Assembly: GCA_900239685.1 (NCBI GenBank)
Contig: OENT01000785.1
Span: 1 to 64,000, forward strand
Direction: 5' to 3'
Origin: Rotaria macrura
Taxonomy: Eukaryota; Rotifera; Eurotatoria; Philodinida; Philodinidae
Length of the DNA: 64,000 bases
Below the pieces are notes generated by a model that had not been told where the DNA came from, did no database searches, and saw only the letters and a program-made list of their open reading frames with translations. Shown one piece after another: positions 37,556 to 49,508 of the stretch. How positions within the stretch are numbered: the first letter of the stretch is position 1; each line of letters begins with the position of its first letter. Position numbers and translations under genes: made by a program.

Positions 37556-38007
37556 CGGTATTATGACTTAACTCACTGTTACACGAACTCAGTTGTTAAT
37601 AAGCCATTAAAAAGTTACACTAATGGAGTGCATAGAGCGTTACCTTGCCAGTTCGATGTCGCAGTGGTATTTCCATACTTTTATATGTGTTCTATCAGTC
37701 AGATAAATTTGTATAGTTGGTGTTGTCAGTTCTGCAAACAATCAACATTCCTACATGAAAGTCAGCTGTTGCATTAACAAGTGGGTTAGATGTCGCCAAC
37801 ACCCAACTGAAAGATATGATATGATTGATTATTATTGCTATTGCTAGATATTATTGGCCAATATAAACGGGGCTATTTTATCTCCATCTCCTTGACTCCT
37901 TTAGCAATGAATTGTGTCACAAGTAAAGATTGATTTTATTCACCTTTGGTTATTTGTTTTTCATGTCAGTGATTCTTATCCGAAAATATTAAGTATAGAC
38001 AAAAAAA

Positions 38008-39504
38008 ATGATGAGATCACAAACATTAGATACGCATCAACAACATTTGGCAACAATGATTCCATTTCGTTATCGAATATTACTTTATTTAAATATACTA
38101 CTCGTAGTGGTTGATCTATGTATCAATACATTTAGTGAATTTCTGGCGCCGAATACATTTGGACAGCTTATTATTTTTATGTAAATATTAATTTTATATC
38201 AATCAGAACTTCTGAACATATCCCCTGTGGTAGAGACATCCTGATATGATAATCGTCGTCAAGAGAAATTCTAATCACATTTGAAATTACTAGAACGACA
38301 AATTTTTGCATAAAAGTTTATTCACAAGAGTTATATTATTTATGAGTCTCAAGAAAGTTTAAACTTCATTTTATAGTAGTTTATAAATTAACTAGAGATA
38401 TGACATAAGAACTATAACTAGAAAGGATACCATACGATCAGAGTAGTCATGCTATTCCACTATGAACACAAAGAAGAAAACTATCCGAATAGCGATTATC
38501 AACATTATTTCAATAATTTTTTTGCAAGGTTTAGATGAATGTCTTGCCATTTACGATCTATTACTAACATCCTTGTTATCAACACAAATCAATACCGACC
38601 GACTTGACTACTTAAGTGTCTTTAACTAGAAATAAATAAATATTTGCCAGTAAAATATGTACTTTCACTTTTTCTTCTGTAGCAAATACTTTGAAAACAA
38701 AATGCAGAGACATTGAAAACTACTTTTGATTGAATTTTTAAAAGTAATAGTTTGATTATTCATAAACAAATGTTCATTCTATTTTTCTTTTGAATCTTTC
38801 CACTATATTCTGACATAAAAACTCAACCATAGTACAAGTTACAATTGAAGAAAAATCTTTCTTCTATTTAGAATTCAAGATGTGTGTATTATTCTATCCC
38901 TTACATTACTTATTGTTATGGTTTTAACAACTTATGTTGCTCAAGCTGGTTTACTCTGTCTTCTTCTGCGCATGTTTCGGTTTTCAATTATTGCTACGTG
39001 TATCTATTTAACATTTTGTGCTGTTGTTCAAGGACTTATACTTGTAATTTCTGATCTGTGATCTTTCTTATCATTTTTTTGTTTCAAATATGTAATTTTC
39101 CTCTAGGGTCAACGTTTTTCCAGCAGTTCATTCACCACAAGTGTCTTTCAACGACCAGAAGTCTTAGCTTTTTATGTCATTCAACGAACATGTATGATAA
39201 GACTGTGTTCATTAATAATATAAACTTGCATTGTTCTGTCCAAAACATTTTAGTTTCCGTTTTCTACTATTATGGAATGAAACGTGCTGCATATCGTTTG
39301 AGTGATCCACATTTTTATCAATCATCCAAATGGCTACAAGATCTTTGGTAAAATTATTCGACAGCCATATTTCCATTTTGTTTTGTTTTATTCTGTTCTA
39401 GGGAAAAACGTCGTATGGCTGTTACCAATGCTACAACGCGATCAAATTCAATGGGAAGAACTGGTCCAGCAGCAACTAGTTGTGTTTGTTGTACAATTCT
39501 GTAG
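38008..39504 (+). CDS. TMEM138: Transmembrane protein 138
   Basis: Small multipass membrane protein of the ciliary base/transition zone; loss of the human gene causes Joubert syndrome. Exons 38008-38180, 38872-39043, 39107-39191, 39254-39347, 39402-39504 give 208 aa (human 162). Matching blocks: INTFSEFL (human VNSFSELL), IIFIIQDV (human LFIIQDIA), YVAQAGLLCLLL (human FVFQAGLVNLLF) and YGMKRAAYRLSDPHFYQSSKWL (human [20 protein letters not shown]). Four hydrophobic segments are visible. Without the last splice the frame ends at TAA after WLQDLW. With the GTAAAA donor at 39348 and the CTAG acceptor at 39401 it continues as EKRRMAVTNATT... and ends in SCVCCTIL, a cysteine-rich CaaX-like tail. 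The spliced form better matches the basic family end (RKEFMQVRR). Either form is possible. Confidence 0.88.
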
Positions 39505-39812
39505 AACGAGTTCTCTTTTACAATGCGTTTATATCCGTCCATAGACTTTTTTTTTATAACATTTATGTTTTGTGTCAGATGTGTTAATGTGTGCGCCTCG
39601 TATCATTTTAACAGATTCAGTTTTTCTAGCTTCATATAGAATTTTTACAAGAAAAATCCGAGAAAGAAATCATTGCAGAGAATAAATATGCTTGTCGAAA
39701 TAGGAATGATTTGCATCTACTTAAATGGTGGCTTATGAATGAAAAATAGATGGATAAAAATGAGTAGTTCGCATTGAAATAATTTTCTAGTTTCAGATTT
39801 TATATTATATAC
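39505..39812 (+). other. TMEM138-GBA2 spacer
   Basis: A 308-bp AT-rich spacer. It ends with TAGTTTCAG at 39788-39796, 16 nt before the GBA2 ATG, a possible splice acceptor for the 5' end. The two genes are in the same orientation and close, so co-transcription is conceivable. Confidence 0.4.
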
Positions 39813-42800
39813 ATGTCACAATCGAAACTTGATAAATTAATACCGACTAAATATGGTTGGCATGTACGTTTCGATAAAGATTTTGATCCAACATGGAAAC
39901 CATTTACACGACCAAGACTAAAACAAGCTATTGAATATATACCATTATTTATGAGGTGATTTTCATGAGTATCATAGGCAAATCAAAGTTTCTCATTCTC
40001 GTTCATTAGATATCTTCGTTTATGGTTTCGATTAAAAAGAGCCAAACGACGACCGCATATGGATTATTTAAATCCTGTTCCACTTCAACAAATCTATGGT
40101 ATATTCAAATTTTAGCAATAAACAATAATTCCATATGTGCCCAGTACTCTTCTCCTATCTAAAACTCCTAGTCATGCTTCGATACACTTTCATTATCTGA
40201 AACTTTCAGTTCTAAATAATCTCGTATTCAGTCCATATTCAACAAACACAATGATAACAAATACATGTAGTGCATATGGCAACCTACTGTTCACAGCAGG
40301 ATTTCACTTTTCACAGTGAATTATTTTTGTTTTTCGTTCGAAAGAACATTTCAGGATGTCTTGAACTGACAAGTCGATTTTGATTATATCTACTGTCTTT
40401 CAAAATCGAAAAAAACGTGACATTCTATTTATCGAAGTATTGTTTTAGATATTGGCAAAATGATATCATTGAAATAAGTGACTGTATCTAAGTGGCCAAG
40501 TTTTGATATTTTCTTTTGTTTACAATGGAGCTCTTTTGAATTTATTCTAGGGTGTATAATGGAAAAAGTTGTATGTTTTTTTTCATGAAAGCATTGAAGT
40601 ACATTATGACATCAATATTTGCAGAAGAGGATAGACTTACCGAATACCAACTCATGCGTATTTTTTCTTCGAGGAATTATGAGGTCATAGAACTGCATGA
40701 AAATATATTTACACTGTGTTTTCATGAAAGTACTAAGCAACCATCGATTTGTTTTTGTTTATTGTTCAGGTGCGCCTATTGGTGGTTTAGGTTGTGGAAC
40801 AATTGGTCGAGGTTTTCGTGGAGAATTTTGTCGTTTTCAACTTGTTCCCGGTCTCTATGAATTTAATGTTGTCGATACGAATACTGTTCGTTCATTTGTT
40901 GTAAACATGTTCATGAAGATTTACGTTTTTCCTTTTCATACTTGTTAGTTTACTGTTTGTATACGTCGTCGAAATACAACAACTTATTGCCAAGTATTGA
41001 CACCACATCGATTGAAAAAGAAAGGCTTACGTTCATGGAATTGTGCATTTCCAAAAGAAAATGGTCATTATCAAGCCTTATATCCTCAATCATGGACAAC
41101 GTATGATTTACCAGGACAAAATATTCACTTACTATGTAAACAACTTTCACCTATTATTCCACACAATTACAAGGTACATTGAAATAGAAAAGAAGTAATA
41201 ACTTTATCTGAAAATAAAATGGCTTGTGTTCTTTCGAAAAGGACTCATCGTTACCAGTGGCTTCTTTTCTTTGGTATATTGAAAATTTAAATGATGAACC
41301 AGTTGAAGTTAGTCTCATGTTTACATGGCAAGCTGGTTCAGGTATTAGATTTTCTTTATATAGTGAATAGTCAAAAATAATTCTCGTTGCTACAGCTTCT
41401 CAAGAATTTCCATGTCGAGATGTATCGCATGAATCCATGGAGTTTTCTGATGATGAAGTTTCAGCTAAAGGCGTATCAATTAAACAAACATTACGTGGTA
41501 TGAAACTTGAATATTGTATCATGGCAAAGCAAGAAGTTAGTTGTATTGTTGTTAGAATAAACTATTTAAATTTTTTATATTTTATTTGAAAACTGTAGTT
41601 AGATAATGATGTAACTACGCGAACAAATTTTAATATTCTATCAAGTACAGCTGGACGTGATGTATGGCTTGATTTAGTAGAAGATGGTCGATTAACAGGT
41701 ATTCGAGCAAAAGATTTCAAATACTTTCGCCAGCCAGCAAGTATTACTTTGAAAAAAATAAGGGTTCTTACAGAATTTTCCTCTGCATCCTAGCTATCGG
41801 TATCAACTGCAAGTCTTTGATTAGGAAAATTATTGTTTGAATTTCTAAAATTTTGTATTAAATCAACGAACTGATCAATCAACTTTTAATATCTGATCGA
41901 TTTCAATTATGATACTCATAAAATGTGCCTATCTCTTGTCTTTATTGGGATACTAAAACTTTTTAAAATTTTCTTAGACTTCTACACTTAACAAATGGTA
42001 AATACAACGTTTAATCAGAATGTCACACACATGCTACACTTTTTCATTATGAAAAACATTTCGCTGAAATAGATAAGTCTAGATTGTTCTTTGATTGAGT
42101 CAGTTTAAAATTTCTTTTCAACTTTGACGATAGATTTAAATTAATTTTAATCGATTTAACAAATTTTCAAAAAAAAACTATAGTGTCTTCTTTTATGCGC
42201 CGACGGTACCGATTGAGAATCTATAACATATTTTACACTTCAGCGGCGAGGCGGCTTGATCGGTGGCAACTTAGTCGTACGACTTACACCTCTTGACAAG
42301 ATAGATTGAAAATAGGTCATTTTCGAAAGAAAATATGCATGAAAATAGTAATCTTTTTCTGGAAAATTTTGATTAGAAATCAAACATCGACTAGAATATA
42401 ACGCAGTTCTATTGAATAAAGCAAATAGAAGCCTTCCATGAACAAGATTACGGACCTCTGTCAATGGCTGTAACTTCACTGTAAACGACGTTATGAGCAA
42501 CGTATTGCATTGTAATCCAGGTCCATGATTTACGACCATATTCTCACTATACTTTTGTCGTATTCTTATCGTATATGGACCGAGTTTACAACGTTGTATT
42601 TAATGGTTTATGTCTGTATTCGTACAGTTTCATTCCTCTTGAGACGTGAAAGTATTCTTTTATTTATGTATTATTTCTTTAAACTAACGGGTTTTAACGT
42701 TATCTTGTTATACTAAGTATTGGACCAAATATTGCTTTTCGTTACGAGTGTAGAATAAATACATTTGTGTTGAAATCTAGTGCAAACAACTAGATCTCAT

Positions 42801-45800
42801 CGAGTCTAGAAAATAGTGGATTGAGTTTGGTAGAGACAATTATAGATAGAAGAATCCATCGAAATCAAGGCACACGTCAAAATCCAAAAATAATTTTTAG
42901 AAAATATTTGAAAAAAAGATTTCTGATAAAATACGAACATCAAATTGGCATTTGATAGCAACTTTCTCTACTAGCAAATGTAATCAACTAATAGATTACA
43001 GTCCGATTTTATAAAAATCGGACGAATTCTGTTTTTATAAATTACGACGTATTTTTTCTCGAATCCTTGACCGACCGTAGACGATAAGAAATTATTTCTT
43101 GAAAAATCTTACTATTCGATTGGAGACTAAAAAATGTGACGTGAATTTTATTTGATGTTGACAAGATAATACGTTTTAATACACTACTGATATTTGTTTT
43201 CTTTAGAACCCAAAACTGCTCGATCAGCATCTACTTATACAGCTAGTTGTGTTTGCATAACAACTACTGTTGAACCAAATTCTATCAAGACATCTGAATT
43301 TGTTCTTGCTTGGCATATGCCTATGATTACTTTTGGTTGCGAAAAAATGCTGTATCGGAGGTTGATTTTATTTTTTTCTCGACTTTTTGTTCGAAGGTCT
43401 ATTTCTATAGATGGTATACAACATTGTTTGATGAATCAACACTTACTGGATCCACTCTATGCATTTACACGATGAAAAATCGTCTAAAATGGGAAGATGA
43501 TATTAGTGATTGGCAAAAACCAATTTTAGATGATCAGTAAATTGATTCTTTGGAGTTAAGTAAGATAATGGTTTTTGTTTTAATTATCTTTTCGTATAGA
43601 TCGTTACCCGATTGGTATAAAAGTGCTCTATTTAATGAATCTTATTTTATTTCTGATGGTGGAACAATTTGGGTTGACGTAAGTAAAGATACTAACGTGC
43701 CGGAACATGTTAGAAAATGGGGTCGGTTCGGTTATTTAGAAGGTAAACGAATGACCTGTTTTTTGCTTGTATCTTTTTCGCATGACATTGATTTCCTAGG
43801 CCACGAATATCGAATGATAAATACGTACGATGTTCATTTCTATGCATCATTTGCCTTAATTCAACTATGGCCCGAATTAGAATTGAGTATTCAGTATGAT
43901 TTTGGTTCGTTTCATTCCATTCCTATACAATCAATTACAAAAATTTAGTTCTTTTCTTTAGCTGACTCCATAGCTTGTGAAAAACGTGACACTCGTAATT
44001 ATTTATATAATGGTCGATCAGCCTATCGGAAAACATTACATTCCACTCCACATGATCTCGGCGACCCTGGTATATATATATACATGCGTGTTTTTTAATG
44101 ACTCACATACGCTATTTAGATGAAGAACCATGGCTTCTCATTAATGCTTATGTTGCTCATGATACAGCTGATTGGAAAGATTTAGGCTTAAAATATTTGC
44201 TTCAAATCTATCGAGATTATGTTTACACACAGAATAAACAATTTCTTATTGATGTATGGCCAACAGTAAAGGTAAGAAATAAAGAAATCTAGGGTAAAGA
44301 AGAAGAATTTTTTGTCAAATACATCTATATGAAGATGGTTACTGATCGTGTTAAAAAACAAGATACCGACGGTGATGGTCTAGTCGATAATAGTGGTTTT
44401 GCTGATCAAACCTACGATGCCTGGAATGTAACAGGTGCAAGGTAAAATTTATCTTGATTGATGTATTTCGATAGTTCTTGACTTTGAGTATTCTAGTGCA
44501 TATTGTGGTAATCTTCATATTGGTGCTCTTCGTGCTTGTGTCGAAATGGCAAAACTAGTTAAAGATTCAAATGCTTTGGAAGAGTATGAGCCATGGCTTA
44601 AATTAGCTAAAAACTCATATTCAGAAAAATTATGGAATGGAAAATATTATAATTATGATTCAAGTAAATCACGTCATCATGATTGTATTATGTCTGATCA
44701 ATTAGCTGGATTTTGGTATTTACGTTTATCGGGTCATAAATATGATGTAGAAATTTCATTGATAGAAAACAACAATTAAAAGATAACAATCATTTTTTTT
44801 TCTGTTATAGGATTTCGAAAAAGATCGTGTTGAAAGTGTACTTAGTACAATATTTGATATGAATGTTATGGCATTTGGTGACGGGAAACTTGGTGCTGTT
44901 AATGGAATGACTCGTTCAGGTCATTTAGAAATAGCTAGTATGCAATCAGAAGAAATATGGACAGGTGTTACCTATGGATTATCGTCGACGATGATTATGG
45001 AGGTGATGCTATTGCGGTAGAACTAATTAAATAGAATTGCACATATGTCGTTGTCGAAAAGACATTTCAACTTTTCTATTCGTTCTCAACATTCAACAAC
45101 CAAATAATATGGTAGATAGATCAGTTCTGAATACAGATTCACTTAACAACCAAAACCTAACACGCGTTACACTAGTTTGACAACATGATTGCAGAGTATC
45201 GAATTTTTAAACAGTAATTGCTAGCCAATGTAAATGTCGACTTTCAATATACAATTATGAAGGACTGTCAAAGACATTGAGTTCTATTGAAAAGTTTACA
45301 GATTCACATATTGTGATACTAGGATATGTCAGAATATAAAACAAAACATGATTGCTCGGTTCTTAAATTATTTTCATATTCAGAGAAAGAGATTCATGAA
45401 ACTCAATGCTTGATTTTCATCATTTCATTTTGTTGCAATTAAACAGCTATGGGACATCAGAGATCATCCATTCATTTTATCAATAGAAAATCTTTATTGA
45501 ACTATCGACCAGTTTCTTATTCATAACATTTTGTAACACTTTTATGTTCATTTTACAGAATTTGAAATCTCAAGCATTTACAACATCTGAAGGAATTTAT
45601 AATACATGTTACAACATAGCAGGTCTTGCTTTCCAAACACCAGAAGCATTAATGCGTGATGGTCATTTTAGATCTGTAAGTTTTTCTTACTCTTTCTTAC
45701 GAAGAAACAAAGAATAATAAGCAATTTTCTTCGCTTTCTAATATCATCTAGTGTGGATATATGCGTCCATTGTCAATTTGGTCCATTCATAAAGCATTGG

Positions 45801-45853
45801 AATTATCATGTTTGGAATCAAATCTTACTAGTAATCATCCCAATGAACATTAG
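39813..45853 (+). CDS. GBA2: Non-lysosomal glucosylceramidase (GH116)
   Basis: Beta-glucosidase that cleaves glucosylceramide at the ER/plasma-membrane face. Eighteen exons give about 822 aa (human 927): 39813-39955, 40010-40098, 40770-40885, 40949-41173, 41242-41341, 41396-41535, 41599-41698, 43207-43360, 43411-43536, 43600-43742, 43800-43904, 43962-44069, 44120-44271, 44335-44441, 44497-44746, 44811-45002, 45559-45675, 45752-45853. The GH116 nucleophile Glu is in [13 protein letters not shown] and the acid/base Asp in ADQTYDAW (human E527, D677). Other blocks: [60 protein letters not shown]. The exon 3 end is uncertain: GTTCGT at 40886 keeps family length, while GTAAAC at 40902 would add five residues. 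Long introns are at 40099-40769, 41699-43206 and 45003-45558. The long human N-terminus is absent. Confidence 0.95.
43001..43023. repeat. Short near-perfect palindrome in GBA2 intron 7
   Basis: GTCCGATTTTA / TAAAAATCGGAC form an 11-bp inverted repeat with almost no loop inside the 1.5-kb intron. It is too short to assign to a transposon. It could be the stem of a transcript hairpin or chance. Confidence 0.5.
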
Positions 45854-46752
45854 TACATTCTTGTCTTTTCATCTCACAAATACTTGTGATGTTTAATTAA
45901 TTTTATTGTAACTATATTCTTTCGTGAATCAAAATTTTCTCTTTTTTATTCTATTATTTTGCAATAACAAATAAGGCTGTTTTTGCGAAGGTCAATCTTT
46001 TGAATATTTTTATTGATATTATGAAGATAGTCAGAAAATTAGTCTATTTTTTTTCACATGTGTTTTTCTTTCATTTCTTCATTTATGTTACTATTATCAT
46101 GTTTGTCTATGTTATTTCTTTGTGACGAGTTCAACAACATTCTATTCTAATAAGCAAAACCTAAATGTTCATATTGCCATTTTATTTGGATTTATCGATC
46201 TAATACTTAAAAGAATAACATATCTTTACTTTGAAATCAAAGACATTTATTTCATACTATAGAAGTTTGTACCATTCATCTTGATATGATCATCTATCTG
46301 TTCCCATCGAGTCGTTGTCTAAAGCGACCAGAAATAAATTCATCGTTTTATTGGAAAAAAAGAAGTTCTATTGTTGAAATTGACGTTTGTGAAAGTAACA
46401 TTCTCGATGTTATCTTTTGGTTGTTCTATTTTTTCTGAGATGATTCTTCTTTGATCATTAATAAATGAGTAACTGCAAAAAGTATTATCATAAATTATAT
46501 ATCAAACTCAGCTTCATAATTTATGAAAATTTATTTTACGCTTCACATCTTTCGGCAAGAAGAAATCGTCTCTCATGAAAATCTTCTTTGCATTTAGATC
46601 TAGATAAAGAATAAAGCAACATTTTTACTGTTCATATCTTATCAGCATGAAAAATTTAGATTTGTAAGAAATTAAATTCTCAAGAAAATTCGCGCCTGTA
46701 GACAATCATAGTACATTATCAACAGACAGTATTATTGAAAACAAACACATAA
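45854..46752 (+). other. GBA2 - PAM2-gene intergenic region
   Basis: About 0.9 kb of AT-rich sequence without a supported gene. It presumably holds the GBA2 3' UTR and the promoter of the following gene. Confidence 0.4.
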
Positions 46753-49364
46753 ATGAAGACACTACGTGACACTAACAACAGTCTTAGTAATACAACAAAT
46801 AATACAAATCAAAAACATTTTTCTTCATCGATTTTACCGACGAATGCTCGACAAAGTTGCATACCATCAAATGACTCATCACATTCTAATTCAACCATCA
46901 TAGATACAGGTGTTAGTACATATCCTACGTTAGTAACACAGAATAATCATCAACATCAAACAATCTTTCGTATGAACAATGGTATGATTGCTTGACAACT
47001 GTCAAAATCATCATCAGATTATCTAATTTAATTAACTTATGAGTTCTTTGCTCGTTGTTTCTATTATTATTATTATTATTATTATTATTTTAGCATAGAT
47101 AAACATTATGTATTCTTTAGATCAACTATCATCGAATAATAATATGCATACTACAAAATTTACAACCCAAAATAGTAATCACATGAGTTCGAATTCATTT
47201 CAATCATCACCGAATCCATTTATGGCTATGTTTAATGGCGATATAAATCAATTATCATCCATGATCCAACCGTATATGTCGAAATATGGTGCTAATCAAA
47301 TGTTTCCAATGGATACAATCAATCCATTGTTCTATTTACAATTAATGAATGCTAATGCAATGTTCGTACAAAACATATTATCTAATCAAAGTAATAGCTT
47401 TTCAACATATAATGATTCCATTAATCATAATCAATTTTAGCACCTTCATCTAGTCCCCAAATGCCAATATCAAGCATGGATCTATCAAAAGACATTATAC
47501 AATCAGGAGGAAATTCTCAAGTATCTCAAGTTGATTCAAATGTATTTGTACCCAAGACACGTCATATGACGCAAGATGAAATAGCTGAACATGCACGATT
47601 AGTTTATCAACGAGCTTTACAACGAAATCAATTACAACAACATAATGAAATTATGAAACATTTTAATGATACAGTCAATATTAAAAACTGTGATACTTCC
47701 ATTAATACCAATACAGTAAATAGTACCATCAAATCTACAACTATGAACGACGTACCAAGTGTACCTACTGTTGGCCATATTGGTAAGATATAATTCATAT
47801 CGCATCATTTTTTTTTCTACATGATACACTGTGTTCGAAGCGTTTGGAAACTAGTTGACGAAAATTAAAAATTTCATTCATCCTCAGCTGTCACCGGTTA
47901 GGATAAGAGTCCTGAAAATTATGACCTTTAGTTAATCTAACTTTTGATTTCTAGCTTTTAGAAATTGTCAATATTGAATTTTCTTCCTTTTAGTTCCACA
48001 TAGTTCATTGACCGTCTACGATTATATTTCAATAGAGATGTATCAGATACTGAAACTTCATTAGCACTGAGAATATTAAGATTATTAACCGTCAACAGTT
48101 TTATGAAACGTCGCAATAGTAACTAATTAGTTTCCTTTACATTAATAAAACATCGGAAATGTCTTTCACATTGCTTCACGAGTAATTGCTTTTTGTCACA
48201 TCAATGAAATTGTCATTCTGCTCTAGATATGTTTAATTGTATCTTACCCTTGAACTGTAGCATAGAAGAATTGTTCGGATTGTTTACTCTTAGATCGATA
48301 GTATTTCTTTCGTTGTAAGTGTTGGATCATTTTGTCATGTTGCAATTCTGAAGAGTTAGATTAAAAAAATGACAAAGATATTAGTTTCCAAATAGAACAA
48401 AACAGTCCCTATGTAATTCAGAAAAAGTGACTACACCATGTGTTATATTTTTATTTCATCAGAATATTGTTACGCGGTTTTTTTTCTAGCAGCAAACAGT
48501 GCATTTGAGGTCTTTGATGCTATGATCGCATCATCATCATCATCATGTCGTTCAGGAAAAAAAACAAGCGTAAATGTAGCTCTATCATCATTATCACTTG
48601 TTTCAGATGATGATGTTAAAATGATTGGTTCAAAACTTGATCCAAGTGCTCCCATCTTCATACCACGTCAAAGTCAATCCAAACTTCATGACGATGATAA
48701 TGAAACAGTAAATGATATGATGAAAAAAAACCCAAGCTGTTCTTTCTCGTTTTCTTTGTCTTTGTTTCGTTCAGTCATCTTCATCATCGGATTCAGATTT
48801 TAATGACTTTCATTATCTGGATCGATTTCTAGACGAATTTTATAATTCAGAAAATGATCATCAAAACAATCATTTAATTATTCAAAGAACTTCACCATCT
48901 CAAATAACGAATATTGACGATGAATTTTCGAACAGTAATAATAATAATCATAGTACGAATAATAAATCCAACATCAATAATAGTATATTGGGTCAAGGTG
49001 ATACTATTGAACAAATGATCTGTGAAACGAACAATCACATCATCGAACCATCGTTATCAACAACGATAGAAAAAGCCGAATGTCAATATTCAATGTATGA
49101 ATTACTTAATCGGTAACAAAAAGACATTTCGTCAAAAAAATGATTATTGAAATTTTTAAAATTAGATATCGTAATCCTCGTTGTCATTTGGTTCTACCAG
49201 AATGGTCACGTTTATCATTAATCCTTCCAAACGTATGTTCTATGCGTACTCATAAATATAAAATTAAACGATACTTTGGTTATCGTCGTCGATTAAGTGA
49301 CGATCAAAATTTTAATAAAGATACTAGTGCCTCAACAACAACCAATACTTCTATCCAGGTGTAG
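46753..49364 (+). CDS. Asn/Ser-rich protein with a PAM2-like PABP-binding motif, otherwise unknown
   Basis: Working model: 46753-46932, 47099-47390, 47441-47782, 48490-48707, 48775-49112, 49166-49364; about 522 aa. The first junction is the weakest: an open frame runs to 46995 but only a GTAACA donor at 46933 joined to CATAG at 47098 keeps frame. The others fit in phase. The N-terminal half is disordered, rich in Asn, Ser, Thr and Gln. A conserved-looking segment follows, FVPKTRHMTQDEIAEHARLV with YQRALQRN. Exon 4 holds GSKLDPSAPIFIPRQ, which fits the PAM2 consensus (L.P.A..F.P) that binds the MLLE domain of poly(A)-binding protein. The C-terminal exon is compact and basic (YRNPRCHLVLPEW, IKRYFGYRRR). 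A role in mRNA translation or decay is inferred from PAM2 alone; I do not recognise the family. Confidence 0.7.
47062..47090. repeat. (ATT)n microsatellite in intron
   Basis: About nine ATT triplets just upstream of the exon 2 acceptor of the PAM2-like gene, where they serve as part of the T-rich tract. Confidence 0.8.
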
Positions 49365-49508
49365 TCAACTAGAAATCAATAACTCGGTGCATTCTATTTC
49401 ATACTTGCCCAAATATATGTATGCATACATTTTCTCTGTTTTGAATGTATTCAACAAAAAAAATATAAATATGATACAATATGACTAGGGAAAAAAAATA
49501 ATTGAAAC

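Larger units (their letters stand above)
36553..38007. other. Divergent intergenic region between the NCS gene and TMEM138
   Basis: About 1.45 kb between two divergent genes, so promoters for both are expected here. Visible content: a (TG)n microsatellite at about 36707-36731, and a degenerate tandem array of about 43-46-bp units at roughly 37225-37555 (listed separately). No further gene recognised. Confidence 0.45.

Noticed and set aside
48470..48661. Minus-strand 63-aa acidic frame
   Set aside because: Antisense of exon 4 of the PAM2-motif gene, produced by TCA/GAT-rich codons.
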